Positions 25,849-34,672 are shown, counted from the first letter of the stretch. The stretch is 64,000 bases of DNA from DASXMT01 sp963812965 (GCA_963812965.1 CAWEXG010000012.1:124001-188000); one strand, 5' to 3'. Numbers and translations are program-made. The notes: a model not told the origin generated them from the letters alone.

Positions 25849-27181
25849 CAGTCAGAAAGCCACCAGGGTCCGGGCCGCCGAGCGATCGGCGATCATTGAC
25901 GCACTCAGAAGTGGAGTCGTGCCGAGGGCCGGCCTCAAGTACCTCCGCGTCGGCCGTGAACTTGAGATCCGGACGCTAGTCAACGACATCGACCGGATCG
26001 CTGGCGGCGGCTCCACCGTCCGGTTCATCGTCGGCGACTTCGGGTCCGGCAAGTCTTTCCTCCTCGGGCTTGCGCGTGAGCTTGCCTTGAGTGGCAAGCT
26101 CGTGGTCGCCTCCGCCGATCTCACACCCAGCCGCCGCCTGCACTCGACCTCGAACCAGGCTCAAGGTCTCTACACCGAGTTGATGAGCAATCTCGCTACG
26201 CGCACGAGCCCCAGCGGCGGCGCGATGGAGTCGATCCTCCAGAGCTTCATCACCACGTGTTTGAACATCGCCAGGGAACGGCAGGTCGAGGCCGACCAGG
26301 TGATCCGCCAGAAACTGGGCACCCTTCAGCAGTTCACTGGCGGCTACGACTTCGTCGAGGTGGTCGCTGCCTACTGGCGCGGCCACGACGAGGGTGACGA
26401 CGCACTGACCGGATCAGCGATGCGCTGGCTTCGGGGCGAGTACGCGACGAAGACCGAGGCCCGGCAGGCACTCGGGGTCAGAACAATCGTCAGCGATGCC
26501 TCCTACTACGACGCCCTCAAGCTCTTCGGACGATTCGTCCGGCTCGCTGGGTTCGCCGGCCTCCTCGTCGAGATCGACGAGCTCACCATTCTCTATCGAC
26601 TGAGCCACCCCAAGGGTCGCGAGTCGAACTACGAGAAACTCCTCACGATCATCAACGACTGCCATGGCGGCTCCGTGTCGGGCGTCGGCTTCATCTTCGC
26701 CGGCACCACGGAAACGCTGACCGACCTGAGGCGCGGCATGTACTCGTACCAGGCGCTACGCACACGACTCCCCGAGAACCAGTTTGCCGAGGGTAGCCTC
26801 GTCGACTTCAGCGGCCCGGTTATCCGGCTCGGTCAGTTGACACCCAACGAGCTCTACGCGCTCCTCGTGAACCTGCGCAATGTCTTCGGCGGTGGCGATC
26901 CCGCGAAGGACCTCGTGCCCGACGAGGCGTTGATCGCCTTCATGGAGCACTGCGCTGCTCAGGTGGGTGATGCCTACTTCCGCACTCCGCGCGACACCGT
27001 GACGGCGTTCCTGAACCTCCTTGCGGTCCTCGACCAGAACCCGGATGCCGACTGGCGCACCAGCCTCGGCGGTGTCGCCGTCACCACGACGGCGGCGACC
27101 GCCCTCAACGAGATCATCGACGACCAGCCCATCCCGGGCTCCCTCAAGGATGACGATGAGCTCACAGACCTCCGGTTCTGA
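25838..27181 (+). CDS. sngB: Shango defence ATPase SngB (DUF2791-type)
   Basis: A 447-residue P-loop ATPase of the DUF2791/BREX-ATPase-like group. Walker A is 'VGDFGSGKSF' near residue 66 and the Walker B region is 'GFAGLLVEIDELTILY', with sensor-like 'GFIFAGTTETL' downstream and 'YFRTPRDTVTAFLNLLAVL' near the end. The start is the TTG at 25838, with AAGGAG seven bases upstream; it overlaps the sngA stop. The helicase start lies inside its 3' end, so the operon is translationally coupled. It is expected to act with the helicase on foreign DNA. Confidence 0.85.
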   Translation: MTGDSQKATRVRAAERSAIIDALRSGVVPRAGLKYLRVGRELEIRTLVNDIDRIAGGGSTVRFIVGDFGSGKSFLLGLARELALSGKLVVASADLTPSRRLHSTSNQAQGLYTELMSNLATRTSPSGGAMESILQSFITTCLNIARERQVEADQVIRQKLGTLQQFTGGYDFVEVVAAYWRGHDEGDDALTGSAMRWLRGEYATKTEARQALGVRTIVSDASYYDALKLFGRFVRLAGFAGLLVEIDELTILYRLSHPKGRESNYEKLLTIINDCHGGSVSGVGFIFAGTTETLTDLRRGMYSYQALRTRLPENQFAEGSLVDFSGPVIRLGQLTPNELYALLVNLRNVFGGGDPAKDLVPDEALIAFMEHCAAQVGDAYFRTPRDTVTAFLNLLAVLDQNPDADWRTSLGGVAVTTTAATALNEIIDDQPIPGSLKDDDELTDLRF

Positions 27182-29372
27182 GCCGGCTACCTCCTCCGCC
27201 TTCGATCTGCTCCACCCCAGCCTGCAGCGCTGGGTCTACGACGAAGGTTGGATGGCCCTCCGTGAGGTCCAGGAGCAGGCCGTCCCGCTCCTCCTCGGCT
27301 CCGACAGGGATGTGATCCTCGCTGCGACCACGGCATCCGGTAAGACGGAGGCGGCCTTCCTCCCGATGCTCTCGAATCTCGCTTTTGCTCCGAGCACTCC
27401 AGGCGAGGGCGCCGAGGTGCTCTGCATCTCACCGCTCAAGGCGTTGATCAACGATCAGTTCGCACGCCTCGAGGAGATGTGCGAGCGGGCCCAGGTGCCC
27501 GTCCACCGCTGGCATGGAGACGTCTCTGCCTCGGCCAAGGCCACCTTCACCAAGAAGCCGAGTGGGGTACTGGTCATCACACCCGAGTCACTCGAGGCGA
27601 TGTTCGTCCTCCGAGGCGATTCGCTGGCCAAGCTGTTTGCACCGCTCCGCTATATGGTGATCGATGAGCTGCACGCCTTCATCGGCACGCAGCGGGGAGC
27701 CCAGGTCCAATCTCTTCTCCACCGCCTGGATCTCATCCTGCGGCGAGAGCCACCACGAGTCGGACTATCCGCAACCATCGGCAATATCGACATGGCCAAG
27801 TCATTCCTTCGCCCTACGGCCCCAGGCGTAGTCTCTGTCGTCGACTGCTCTGGCGAAGGCTTCGATCTTCAACTGCAACTCCGCGGCTACGTCGATCGCG
27901 CTGCAACCCCGGCCGGCGACGGGGGCGGTGCGCTGTTCGCCATAGCGGACCACCTCTTCAAGACCCTCCGCGGCTCGAATAACCTCGTGTTCGCGAACGC
28001 ACGTGGCCGAGTCGAGACGCTCTCTGACATGCTCACTCAGTGGTGTGAGCAAGAACATTTCCCGAACGAATTCTGGCCCCACCACGGCAACCTCTCCAAA
28101 GAGGTCCGGGAGGACGTGGAGGCGCGGCTCAAGGACCACAACGTCCCAGCCACGGTGATCTGCACCTCGACCTTGGAGCTCGGCATCGACGTGGGTGCGG
28201 TCTCCTCGGTCGCCCAGGTGGGACCGCCACCGTCGGTCGCTGTCCTTCGTCAGCGAGTCGGGCGCTCTGGCCGACGAGGCGAGCCCGCGGTCCTCCGCCT
28301 CTACAGTTCGGTTCCTGAACTCGTGCCGAAGTCCGACCTGATCGATGAGCTCCGGTGCCCGCTGGTCCAGTCGATCTCCATGGTCAACCTGCTCCTCCGA
28401 CGATGGATGGACAGTCCAACGAGCTCAGACCTCAACCTCTCGACTCTGATCCAGCAGTCCCTCTCCATGATCAGCCAGCACGGTGGAGCGAAAGCGGCAC
28501 AGCTCTACCGCGTCCTCTGTGGACCAGGACCGTTCGCCGCCGTCGATGCAGCGACCTTCGCACAGATCCTCCGCTCCATGGCGCGGTCCGAGCTGATCAC
28601 ACAGGACCCGTCGGACATCCTACTGCTGGGCCGCGTCGGAGAGAAGATTGTCAGTCACTTCACCTTCTACGCCGTATTCGAGACACCGACGGAGTGGCGG
28701 GTCACCACCGGAGGGCGTCCTCTCGGCACGCTCTCACCTCAGCTGCCCCCGACCGTCGGCGACTTCCTGATCTTTGCCGGGCGTCGCTGGGAGATTGCAG
28801 TAGTCGACGCCGAGGCTGAGCTGATCGACGTCACGCCCTCTCCGGCCGGCAAGGTCCCCCACTTCGATTCGGAGCTACCGCCGCTGAGCAACGCCGCTCG
28901 GGACGAGATGGTGGCCGTCTACGAAGGGACTGATGTCGCGAACTGGCTCGCCGCTGATGCCGCCGAGATCCTTGCCGAGGCGCGCGCCGCATGGAGGCGC
29001 GCCGACTTGTCACAACACACCGTGTTCGAGGCAGGACATGAGTCGCTGGTCTTTCCTTGGGTGGGCGACCTCGCGCTGGCCACTGCCACCCGGATGCTTC
29101 GAGGCCGGGGGGTGGCAGCAGAGATCGCAGGGCCCGCCATTCGCGTCCCGAGTACTAGCGCTGGCGAACTCGAGTCGATCGCGTTAGCGGTGGTGAGTAC
29201 ATGTTCGCCGGATCCTCTCAAGCTGGCCGAAGAGCTCGGCCCTTTTAGGGTAGACAAGTGGGACTGGGTGCTCGACGAGGACCTCCTCGCCCGAGCCAAC
29301 GCCGATCGCTGCATCGATGTCGAAGGAGCAATGGTCGTCTTCGGCAAGATCGTCGCCGATGGTCGGTCCTGA
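27156..29372 (+). CDS. sngC: Shango defence helicase SngC (Lhr-like SF2)
   Basis: A 738-residue DEAD/DEAH-box SF2 helicase. Walker A is 'TTASGKTEA' (about residue 60), motif II 'VIDELHAF', motif III 'GLSATIG', then 'NLVFANARGRVETL', 'STLELGIDVGAV' and motif VI 'QRVGRSGRRGEP'. The C-terminal third is unlike the helicase core and probably specific to the system. The ATG at 27156 is chosen because AAGGA lies five bases before it; this overlaps sngB by 26 nt. The frame is open back to 27021 without a better site. The stop lies about 95 bp before att-like copy E. Confidence 0.85.
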   Translation: MSSQTSGSEPATSSAFDLLHPSLQRWVYDEGWMALREVQEQAVPLLLGSDRDVILAATTASGKTEAAFLPMLSNLAFAPSTPGEGAEVLCISPLKALINDQFARLEEMCERAQVPVHRWHGDVSASAKATFTKKPSGVLVITPESLEAMFVLRGDSLAKLFAPLRYMVIDELHAFIGTQRGAQVQSLLHRLDLILRREPPRVGLSATIGNIDMAKSFLRPTAPGVVSVVDCSGEGFDLQLQLRGYVDRAATPAGDGGGALFAIADHLFKTLRGSNNLVFANARGRVETLSDMLTQWCEQEHFPNEFWPHHGNLSKEVREDVEARLKDHNVPATVICTSTLELGIDVGAVSSVAQVGPPPSVAVLRQRVGRSGRRGEPAVLRLYSSVPELVPKSDLIDELRCPLVQSISMVNLLLRRWMDSPTSSDLNLSTLIQQSLSMISQHGGAKAAQLYRVLCGPGPFAAVDAATFAQILRSMARSELITQDPSDILLLGRVGEKIVSHFTFYAVFETPTEWRVTTGGRPLGTLSPQLPPTVGDFLIFAGRRWEIAVVDAEAELIDVTPSPAGKVPHFDSELPPLSNAARDEMVAVYEGTDVANWLAADAAEILAEARAAWRRADLSQHTVFEAGHESLVFPWVGDLALATATRMLRGRGVAAEIAGPAIRVPSTSAGELESIALAVVSTCSPDPLKLAEELGPFRVDKWDWVLDEDLLARANADRCIDVEGAMVVFGKIVADGRS

Positions 29373-29444
29373 GCTGCCCTCGCTCAACGCGTTCCTTCGT
29401 CGAGCTGTCGCCGCGAACGAGCAGCTGTGACGTAGTCCTCAGAT

Positions 29445-29480
29445 GAATCGAACACACGTGCGATCCGTGTCGGAGGGCCG
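29445..29480 (+). repeat. att-like copy E
   Basis: GTGTCGGAGG at 29467-29476 is embedded in a perfect 7-bp dyad GTGTCGG-AGGG-CCGACAC minus one base of loop. The left arm resembles that of B' at 18.82 kb. In the recombinase frame it continues 'GGPTHATYDWRIQPWV' to a stop, a tail of a different sequence. It separates the Shango module from the nuclease module. Confidence 0.6.
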
Positions 29481-29545
29481 ACACACGCGACCTACGACTG
29501 GCGAATCCAACCTTGGGTGTGAGGTTAGGGGCCAAGAGCCGTTGT

Positions 29546-31540
29546 CTACAGGCCAAGACGGATCGTCGTTTCTCGGCGGACACAAGCGCGGCATCGGCGC
29601 ACATTCCTCATCTGTCGATAGGGAAGCTCTAGACGGTCCCTACACTCGATGCACTCCCACCGAAGTACCTCGTTCCCGCCGCTCACGTCGTCGCTGAGCA
29701 ACTTGAAGCCAAGTCGGTTACCAAGTTCGCGGGCTTTCACAACATCGATTCGGGCGTTGCGTCTGCACTTCGGACATCCAATCTCATTATTGACAGCATT
29801 CGATGACATTGCCGTCCACTGCGTCCCGCAGGCATCGCATCGAACCGTTATCCGAGAGCGACCTCCGACTACGTCGACTGGTTCGACCAAAGAGAGACGA
29901 CGCTTGGCAAGTGCCTCCTCGACAGCCGCTCGATCAATCCGAATCTTCCCTGTAGCGCAGAGGCATAGGCGCCCCTCCTTCACTTGCCGGATCGTGCGGA
30001 CCTGACTCCTACCGCAGAGCAAACAATGGAACTCTGCTTGATCGCTGAGAGCGAAGGTCGGGCCAACATCGGATCCGGGTGCCTCGGACAGGACGAGTTC
30101 GCCTCTGCAGGCGCGAGCCCAATCTTGCACTTTGTTAGAAGCCACTCGGTAGGACTCTGATAGGCGTTCCGAAGCACATGCCTTGCACCATCTCCCATTC
30201 ATCACGGAGTTTGGAGTGCTCCGGAACGGAGGATGCTCGGGATTCTTGCACTTCCAGCGGAGCTTCTCAGCACTTCCCTCATATCGATCTGACTGCAACC
30301 ATCCGCCGAGACTCTCCGCGTGCTGCCGCAACTCCAGCAACATTGAAGGAGCAATGAGGCCAGGAACAAAGCTGATCGGATTCACGGGTTCAATCGAAAG
30401 CTTCTTGAGCTCACCCAGTACAAATGATTCGATCTGCTTCCACGGTATGGAGAATGGAACGATGATCAAACTGACACCATGCTCCTGGCACAACCGGATC
30501 TTGTCGGCATCATCAGCCAACCTCGTCTCCAACTGGGTCAGGTGAACGGTCAGGTACCCATCGATCTCATAGTGCTGAAGCCCGTTGTGCTCGAACGCTA
30601 GGGCCCAGCTAGAGTTGAAGCCGTCGAGCTCCATTGCATTGCCTCGACTATTCATGAGCCACGGCAGATCGCGCCGACGCTCAAAGAGTGCGTTGAATAA
30701 GTGCGAGAACAGCTGACGGATGTACTCCTCCCGAAGACCTGACCTCCGCGTGCATGTTGGACAGAATGAGCGATACGAGAGGATGCTGTCCAAGGTACGG
30801 ACGAATTCGTGGCCGTCTGCACATCGCCATCGCAGCTTCTGCTTTGTACTTCGATACGGCTCTACGCTTACGAGCTGCCCTCCGAGGCTGGTGGCCAACC
30901 GAGTGCACATCTCCCGGTCGTACTTGGTCGGTCTGGTGCGAGAACTCGCACAGGACTTGCACCAACTACCGTCATGCTTGACGGCCCTGTAGGTGCGGCA
31001 GAAGGGTTCGTGGCCTTCGACGCCGCAGAACCACTGCAATTGAGTAGACGAATTCACGTACTGCGTGGAGAGACAGCGCGCCAAGGGGTGCACCTCGCGT
31101 GCGAACGCATTGAGGTCGTCCAGTGTTGGCTTGGAATTGCCCGCGGATTTCTGGCACCAGCCCCCTCTGGTGACCACGGCCGGACGCATCTCAAACTCAG
31201 GATGCTCTGGGTACTTGGCGCAACGCCACAGGTGCTTGACCTGAGAGCCCTCGTAGCGGTCCGATGCGAAGGTACCACCACGTGATTCCGCAAGGCGCTG
31301 CATGTCGCCTGGGGTGTATAGGCGCTTGCGTGCGGCTGATTGCTGTCCGCATTTCGGGCACCAAGTGCCCGGTTTGTTGCGGCTGCCCTTGATTTGGCTC
31401 GGGGGCGCCGCCCAAGCGTGTCCTTCAGAACACTGCCATTGCAAGTCCGATCGCTGGTCGAGATACTCGGTCGACAGACACAATCCACCTCTATCCCGGG
31501 CAATTGCGTTCATGTTCTCGATGGTGTCTCTTCGTGACAT
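29546..31540 (-). CDS. Zinc-ribbon-repeat protein with central PD-(D/E)XK-like nuclease domain
   Basis: A 664-residue protein of unusual design. Four Cys-rich modules of the form W-x-C-x(2-5)-H/x...WC-x-x-C occupy residues 35-265 and four more occupy about 425-660; one of them (around 106-131) has lost its last Cys. Between them, residues 269-375 look like a Vsr/DUF559-type PD-(D/E)XK nuclease: Glu304 and Asp306 in 'AMELDGF', Glu317 in 'ALAFEHNGLQHY' and Lys347 in 'DADKIRL', then 'GVSLIIVPF'. The ribbons probably read DNA and position the nuclease. It is encoded antisense to the defence genes, next to a toxin-antitoxin set. I recognise no named system; function is inference. Confidence 0.7.
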   Translation of the reverse strand: MSRRDTIENMNAIARDRGGLCLSTEYLDQRSDLQWQCSEGHAWAAPPSQIKGSRNKPGTWCPKCGQQSAARKRLYTPGDMQRLAESRGGTFASDRYEGSQVKHLWRCAKYPEHPEFEMRPAVVTRGGWCQKSAGNSKPTLDDLNAFAREVHPLARCLSTQYVNSSTQLQWFCGVEGHEPFCRTYRAVKHDGSWCKSCASSRTRPTKYDREMCTRLATSLGGQLVSVEPYRSTKQKLRWRCADGHEFVRTLDSILSYRSFCPTCTRRSGLREEYIRQLFSHLFNALFERRRDLPWLMNSRGNAMELDGFNSSWALAFEHNGLQHYEIDGYLTVHLTQLETRLADDADKIRLCQEHGVSLIIVPFSIPWKQIESFVLGELKKLSIEPVNPISFVPGLIAPSMLLELRQHAESLGGWLQSDRYEGSAEKLRWKCKNPEHPPFRSTPNSVMNGRWCKACASERLSESYRVASNKVQDWARACRGELVLSEAPGSDVGPTFALSDQAEFHCLLCGRSQVRTIRQVKEGRLCLCATGKIRIDRAAVEEALAKRRLSLVEPVDVVGGRSRITVRCDACGTQWTAMSSNAVNNEIGCPKCRRNARIDVVKARELGNRLGFKLLSDDVSGGNEVLRWECIECRDRLELPYRQMRNVRRCRACVRRETTIRLGL

Positions 31541-31685
31541 AGATCAGTACCCGCAGAGCCTATGACGGTGGTCTGGAGGCGAACCTCAGTTCGAGCGGCA
31601 AAACCCTTAATATCATGACGCCGCGAGCGCTGACGGTGCGCTTCCTGTAACACAGCACCCGCAAAATGCATCGAGACTTCACTAC

Positions 31686-32039
31686 CTAGCTCTCCTCACC
31701 CTCCGCCCAGTCTGCCTCGAATTCCTCATCAGTCATTGGATGGCCATCGATTCCGTAGGTCGCCTTGCCTACGAGTCGACTGCGCCAGAATTCCTTCACG
31801 CCGAGTGGGTACCGCTCCGCTTCGGCGTTTTCGGCGTCGAGCTCCTCTTGAGCGTGCGCATCACCGGCCACCGAGATGATGATCTCGGCCACCGAGATCC
31901 CTTCAGCCTTGCCACTTATCCTGCGCACGTAGACGCCCGCCGGGTTGTAGCCGTGAACGTCGTGAACAGTCAGATCTCCGATGTCGATGGCGTGGTCGGC
32001 GTAGGCCAGGTCACCGACGTATTCAGCTGGGTAGATCAC
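31686..32039 (-). CDS. Hypothetical protein coupled to Doc
   Basis: A 118-residue acidic protein ('AEYVGDLAYADHAIDIGDLTVHDVHGYNPAGVYVRRISG') with no family I recognise. The GTG at 32039 overlaps the doc stop by 17 nt and would make it the third gene of the antitoxin-toxin operon. A longer reading frame to 32270 exists but overlaps doc by about 250 nt and begins with unlikely sequence. A strong ribosome-binding site is not seen, so translation by coupling is assumed. Confidence 0.5.
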   Translation of the reverse strand: MIYPAEYVGDLAYADHAIDIGDLTVHDVHGYNPAGVYVRRISGKAEGISVAEIIISVAGDAHAQEELDAENAEAERYPLGVKEFWRSRLVGKATYGIDGHPMTDEEFEADWAEGEES

Positions 32040-32508
32040 GAGCGGCGACCGGTGCGATAGGCCCTCGGGAATCGGCCGGCGGCACGGGTACGAGCCTGTC
32101 CTCGATCCATGCCGAGAGCGCTCCGAGCGGAACGGATCGGGTGGCTGCTCCTTCAACAACTTCCGCCGTCTCGCTTCCGTCAGTGTCATCCCCAGCCGGA
32201 GGGATCCACTGATATCCATTGAGGGCGGCAAACAGCATTGCGCACAGCAGCGATGTTCTCTTGTTTCCATCCGGCAGGGGGTGATTGCTAGCCAGGGCCT
32301 GCAAGAGGACTGCCGTCTTCATCGCGAAACCCGGATACTCCTCGTGATCGCCGAAAGCGGCGGCTGGGGCGACAAGGGCGGAGCCAGCGAGCGTCTCGTT
32401 GGTAATCGAACGGACGGTGTTCAGATCCGCACCGAGCGCCACCGCTGCAGCCTCATAGAAGGCTTCCATCCCAAGGTAGACAACATCCCCATCCTCGGAT
32501 TGGACCAC
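32023..32508 (-). CDS. doc: Doc-type Fic-domain toxin
   Basis: A 161-residue Fic/Doc protein. The active-site loop 'HPLPDGNKRTSL' (His76, Asn82, Arg84) fits the HxFx(D/E)GNxxR pattern, with Leu for Phe and Lys before Arg as in the Doc branch, which phosphorylates elongation factor Tu. The upstream helix 'VRSITNETLAGSALVAPAAAF' is the usual N-terminus. A C-terminal extension of about 40 residues is longer than in P1 Doc. It lies 12 nt after its antitoxin and overlaps the next small gene. Confidence 0.85.
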   Translation of the reverse strand: MVQSEDGDVVYLGMEAFYEAAAVALGADLNTVRSITNETLAGSALVAPAAAFGDHEEYPGFAMKTAVLLQALASNHPLPDGNKRTSLLCAMLFAALNGYQWIPPAGDDTDGSETAEVVEGAATRSVPLGALSAWIEDRLVPVPPADSRGPIAPVAARDLPS

Positions 32509-32520
32509 TGAAAAGTGGTG

Positions 32521-32709
32521 TTACTTGGCGAGTCGATCGAGGGCCGCTCGGTTATTCTCCGCAGCCACCCGTAGGAACGCCCTGACATCCCGAGTGGTGT
32601 CCCGACCGGCGCGTCGATCAGCAGCAATTCGGGCGACGAGGATGTCTTCCGAATCTGCTTGGTCGGCCTGCTCGGCCGACGACTCCTGCTCGAAGGTGCT
32701 TTTGCTCAC
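32521..32709 (-). CDS. Phd-like antitoxin partner of Doc
   Basis: A 62-residue protein ('SKSTFEQESSAEQADQADSEDILVARIAADRRAG') with an acidic N-terminus and a helical C-terminus ending 'FLRVAAENNRAALDRLAK'. Position 12 nt before doc makes it the antitoxin, although the Phd DNA-binding fold is not obvious. The GTG at 32709 is taken as start; the frame extends to 32871 but that part is Pro/Gly-rich and unlikely to be coding. Confidence 0.6.
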   Translation of the reverse strand: MSKSTFEQESSAEQADQADSEDILVARIAADRRAGRDTTRDVRAFLRVAAENNRAALDRLAK

Positions 32710-32903
32710 CCCTCTATTCTGCCACCGATGGGGCCGAATTGAAGCACCAGCGCTCCCTCCCAACCGATCAGGGCCGGTCAAGGCCGGCGGAGCCGCCCAG
32801 AAGGGGCAGCCTTGAGGGGGCCGGAGAGCCACGGACAGGGACAATGGTCCGGGCCGGCCGCTGGCCGGCATGGTCGCTGCGACCTCCCTGCGGAATTAGG
32901 GAC

Positions 32904-32930
32904 TTGACATCTAGTCGCATATCTGCGACT
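32904..32930 (+). promoter_or_regulatory. Promoter -35 box with operator dyad before the replication module
   Basis: TTGACA (32904-32909) is followed by a perfect dyad AGTCGCA-TATC-TGCGACT (32913-32930), which lies where the -10 spacer would be and ends 9 nt before the ATG at 32940. A protein bound here would block transcription. A related dyad occurs at 33416. Confidence 0.55.
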
Positions 32931-32939
32931 CTACTGACC

Positions 32940-33374
32940 ATGCCCAGTGAACACGACTATCGAGGAGACAAGAGCGAGAGCACGGAGGGCCGAGGCATCG
33001 CCGTAGAGCGTTGGGGTGGGTTCCACTACTCGCTGCCCGAAGAGGTCGTCGCTGAGGCGTTCTCCGACTTAGGGCGCTCGATCGACGACCTCGATCCGGA
33101 GATCCGTGACGACATTGCGTCTGATGCCGTCGAGCGTTCGGAGCTGATCGGCTTCTGGGTGGCCTGGCATCTGGCTGGTGGCTTCGCCAACCTCGAACGG
33201 GGTGGTTGGCATCGGGCCACGATCTACCGCAAGGTGGGTCGCTTCCGGGCCGCCTTCGGTGTTCATCCTGACGAGTTCGCCTTCCCGTGGGTCGACCTCG
33301 ACCTTCGGACAGCGTGGACCGAGCAGATCAACCAACGGCTCGAGCTCGCCCGATCGGGCGGGGTGGCCGGCTGA
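32940..33374 (+). CDS. Hypothetical protein of the replication module, possible regulator
   Basis: A 144-residue acidic protein. The stretch 'LAGGFANLERGGWHRATIYRKVGRFRAAFGVHPDEF' looks like a helix-turn-helix region, and the rest ('SLPEEVVAEAFSDLGRSIDD') is helical. The ATG at 32940 directly follows a -35 box and operator dyad; the longer frame upstream runs through the divergent antitoxin leader. It ends ten bases before the rep open frame. A role as copy-number or excision regulator is inference from position and the paired operators. Confidence 0.6.
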   Translation: MPSEHDYRGDKSESTEGRGIAVERWGGFHYSLPEEVVAEAFSDLGRSIDDLDPEIRDDIASDAVERSELIGFWVAWHLAGGFANLERGGWHRATIYRKVGRFRAAFGVHPDEFAFPWVDLDLRTAWTEQINQRLELARSGGVAG

Positions 33375-33383
33375 TAGCCCGCC

Positions 33384-34511
33384 ATGGTTTCGCCGACGTA
33401 CTCGTCTGATGAGCTAGTCGCAAATATGCGGGTTGCCGATATGACAGGAGCGCATGCAACCGGTCCGCTACGGGAGTTGGCCTCGGGCGTCGATGCCCTT
33501 TACCTGTCCGCCCGGGCCGTGCTTCCCGTGTCCTTGGTCGAGCGACTGGAGGACTGCCGGAAGTGGGCCGAGGAAGTGAAGCGACCTGCCCCCTGCGAGA
33601 TCGGGGACAAGACCTTTGGCATCGCTCCCCACGGGTGGGGCAAGTACCGCTTCTGCCTCGACCACCGAATCGCCCGGCTTGGTTTTACGACCAGCCGTCA
33701 TCTCCCCACCGTCCGGATCCAACCCCGGGCCGAGTACCTACACGCCGTGGGTCCGGCGGCAACTGTCGCCACCCTGGTCGACGTGCTCGCTCCCGATCTC
33801 GGCGAGTTGCGCTTCGGAGTCAGCCGGGTCGACCTCTTCGCCGACTGGCAAGGTTGGACACTCGGGGCCGCCGATGCCCAACGCTTCCTCTGCCGTGGCG
33901 ACGCCCGCCGAACCTACGAAGTCGCCGGCCGGTTCACCGGCTTCGAGTTCGGCAGCCGAAAGACCCAGACGGTCTCTGCCCGCCTGTACAACAAGACGGC
34001 CGAGACGACCGCCAAGGGCAAGGGCTGGTGGTTCGAGGTATGGGGCGACCGCTACGTGCCCGATACACCGGTGCACCGCATCGAATTCGAGATCGGGCGG
34101 CAAGGCCTCGGTGAATTCGACCTCGACTCCCCCAGCCAGGTCCTTAGCCGAGCTGGAGACCTCTGGTCGTATGCAACCGAGCAGTGGCTGACCTATCGCT
34201 CCCCTACCCTCGATCGCACCCGGTCCCGTTGGCCCGTCGCTCCCGAATGGCGGCAAGTCCAACAAGCAACGCTCCGCCACCAGGCCGTGGGCATCGACCG
34301 GCTCCGAAACGCTCACCGGGCCGACTCCATCGCCAAGCTTCTGCCTGGCCTCACCGGCTACCTGGCGTCATTGGGCGCCTTGGTCGGCACCGAGGACATC
34401 GATGACACGGTCGGCGTTGTCGGGCATCATCTAAGGGACTACGAGATCGCGAGCCACACCCCGTTCGCCGAACGTATTGAACGCCGTCGCGTCGAACAGG
34501 AGATCCGGTGA
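33384..34511 (+). CDS. Replication initiation protein, Rep_trans-like
   Basis: A 375-residue initiator of rolling-circle type, as found in actinomycete integrative elements. Shown by 'ELRFGVSRVDLFADWQGW', 'TYEVAGRFTGFEFGSRKTQTVSARLYNKTAE' and 'HRIEFEIGRQGL', the conserved blocks of the Rep_trans family. The catalytic Tyr is likely in 'ARLYNK'. Three in-frame starts are possible (33384, 33426, 33441); the operator dyad argues for 33441. The stop overlaps the next small gene (GTGA). Its presence implies that the excised element can replicate as a plasmid. Confidence 0.8.
   Translation: MVSPTYSSDELVANMRVADMTGAHATGPLRELASGVDALYLSARAVLPVSLVERLEDCRKWAEEVKRPAPCEIGDKTFGIAPHGWGKYRFCLDHRIARLGFTTSRHLPTVRIQPRAEYLHAVGPAATVATLVDVLAPDLGELRFGVSRVDLFADWQGWTLGAADAQRFLCRGDARRTYEVAGRFTGFEFGSRKTQTVSARLYNKTAETTAKGKGWWFEVWGDRYVPDTPVHRIEFEIGRQGLGEFDLDSPSQVLSRAGDLWSYATEQWLTYRSPTLDRTRSRWPVAPEWRQVQQATLRHQAVGIDRLRNAHRADSIAKLLPGLTGYLASLGALVGTEDIDDTVGVVGHHLRDYEIASHTPFAERIERRRVEQEIR
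33416..33433 (+). promoter_or_regulatory. Second operator-like dyad in front of rep
   Basis: AGTCGCA-AATA-TGCGGGT repeats the left half of the dyad at 32913 exactly and the right half with two changes. If it is an operator, the real rep start is probably the ATG at 33441 rather than 33384, with the dyad between promoter and start. Confidence 0.45.
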
Positions 34512-34672
34512 GCGACGGCCCCGACTATGACCGGGTGGCCGCCGTCTTGGTGCGGATCGGACTGCGGCTGGTGACCGAGGGACAGGAGGAGCGAGATGCT
34601 GACAGTGGCCTACTGCCGGGTATCGACCGAGGAACAGGCGACGGAGGGCTTCTCGATCGGCGGGCAAGCTGA
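34508..34672 (+). CDS. Small coupled open reading frame between rep and int
   Basis: A 54-codon frame beginning at the GTG that overlaps the rep stop. The first part, 'SDGPDYDRVAAVLVRIGLRLVTEGQEERD', looks like a real helical peptide; the last 25 codons overlap the recombinase start. It could be an excisionase-like accessory protein or only a spacer. Support is the overlap and composition. Confidence 0.35.
   Translation: MSDGPDYDRVAAVLVRIGLRLVTEGQEERDADSGLLPGIDRGTGDGGLLDRRAS

Noticed and set aside
17709..29480. CRISPR array as an explanation for the dispersed repeats
   Set aside because: The copies are 0.2-6 kb apart, have no regular spacers, and begin with the tRNA 3' end; no cas gene is present.
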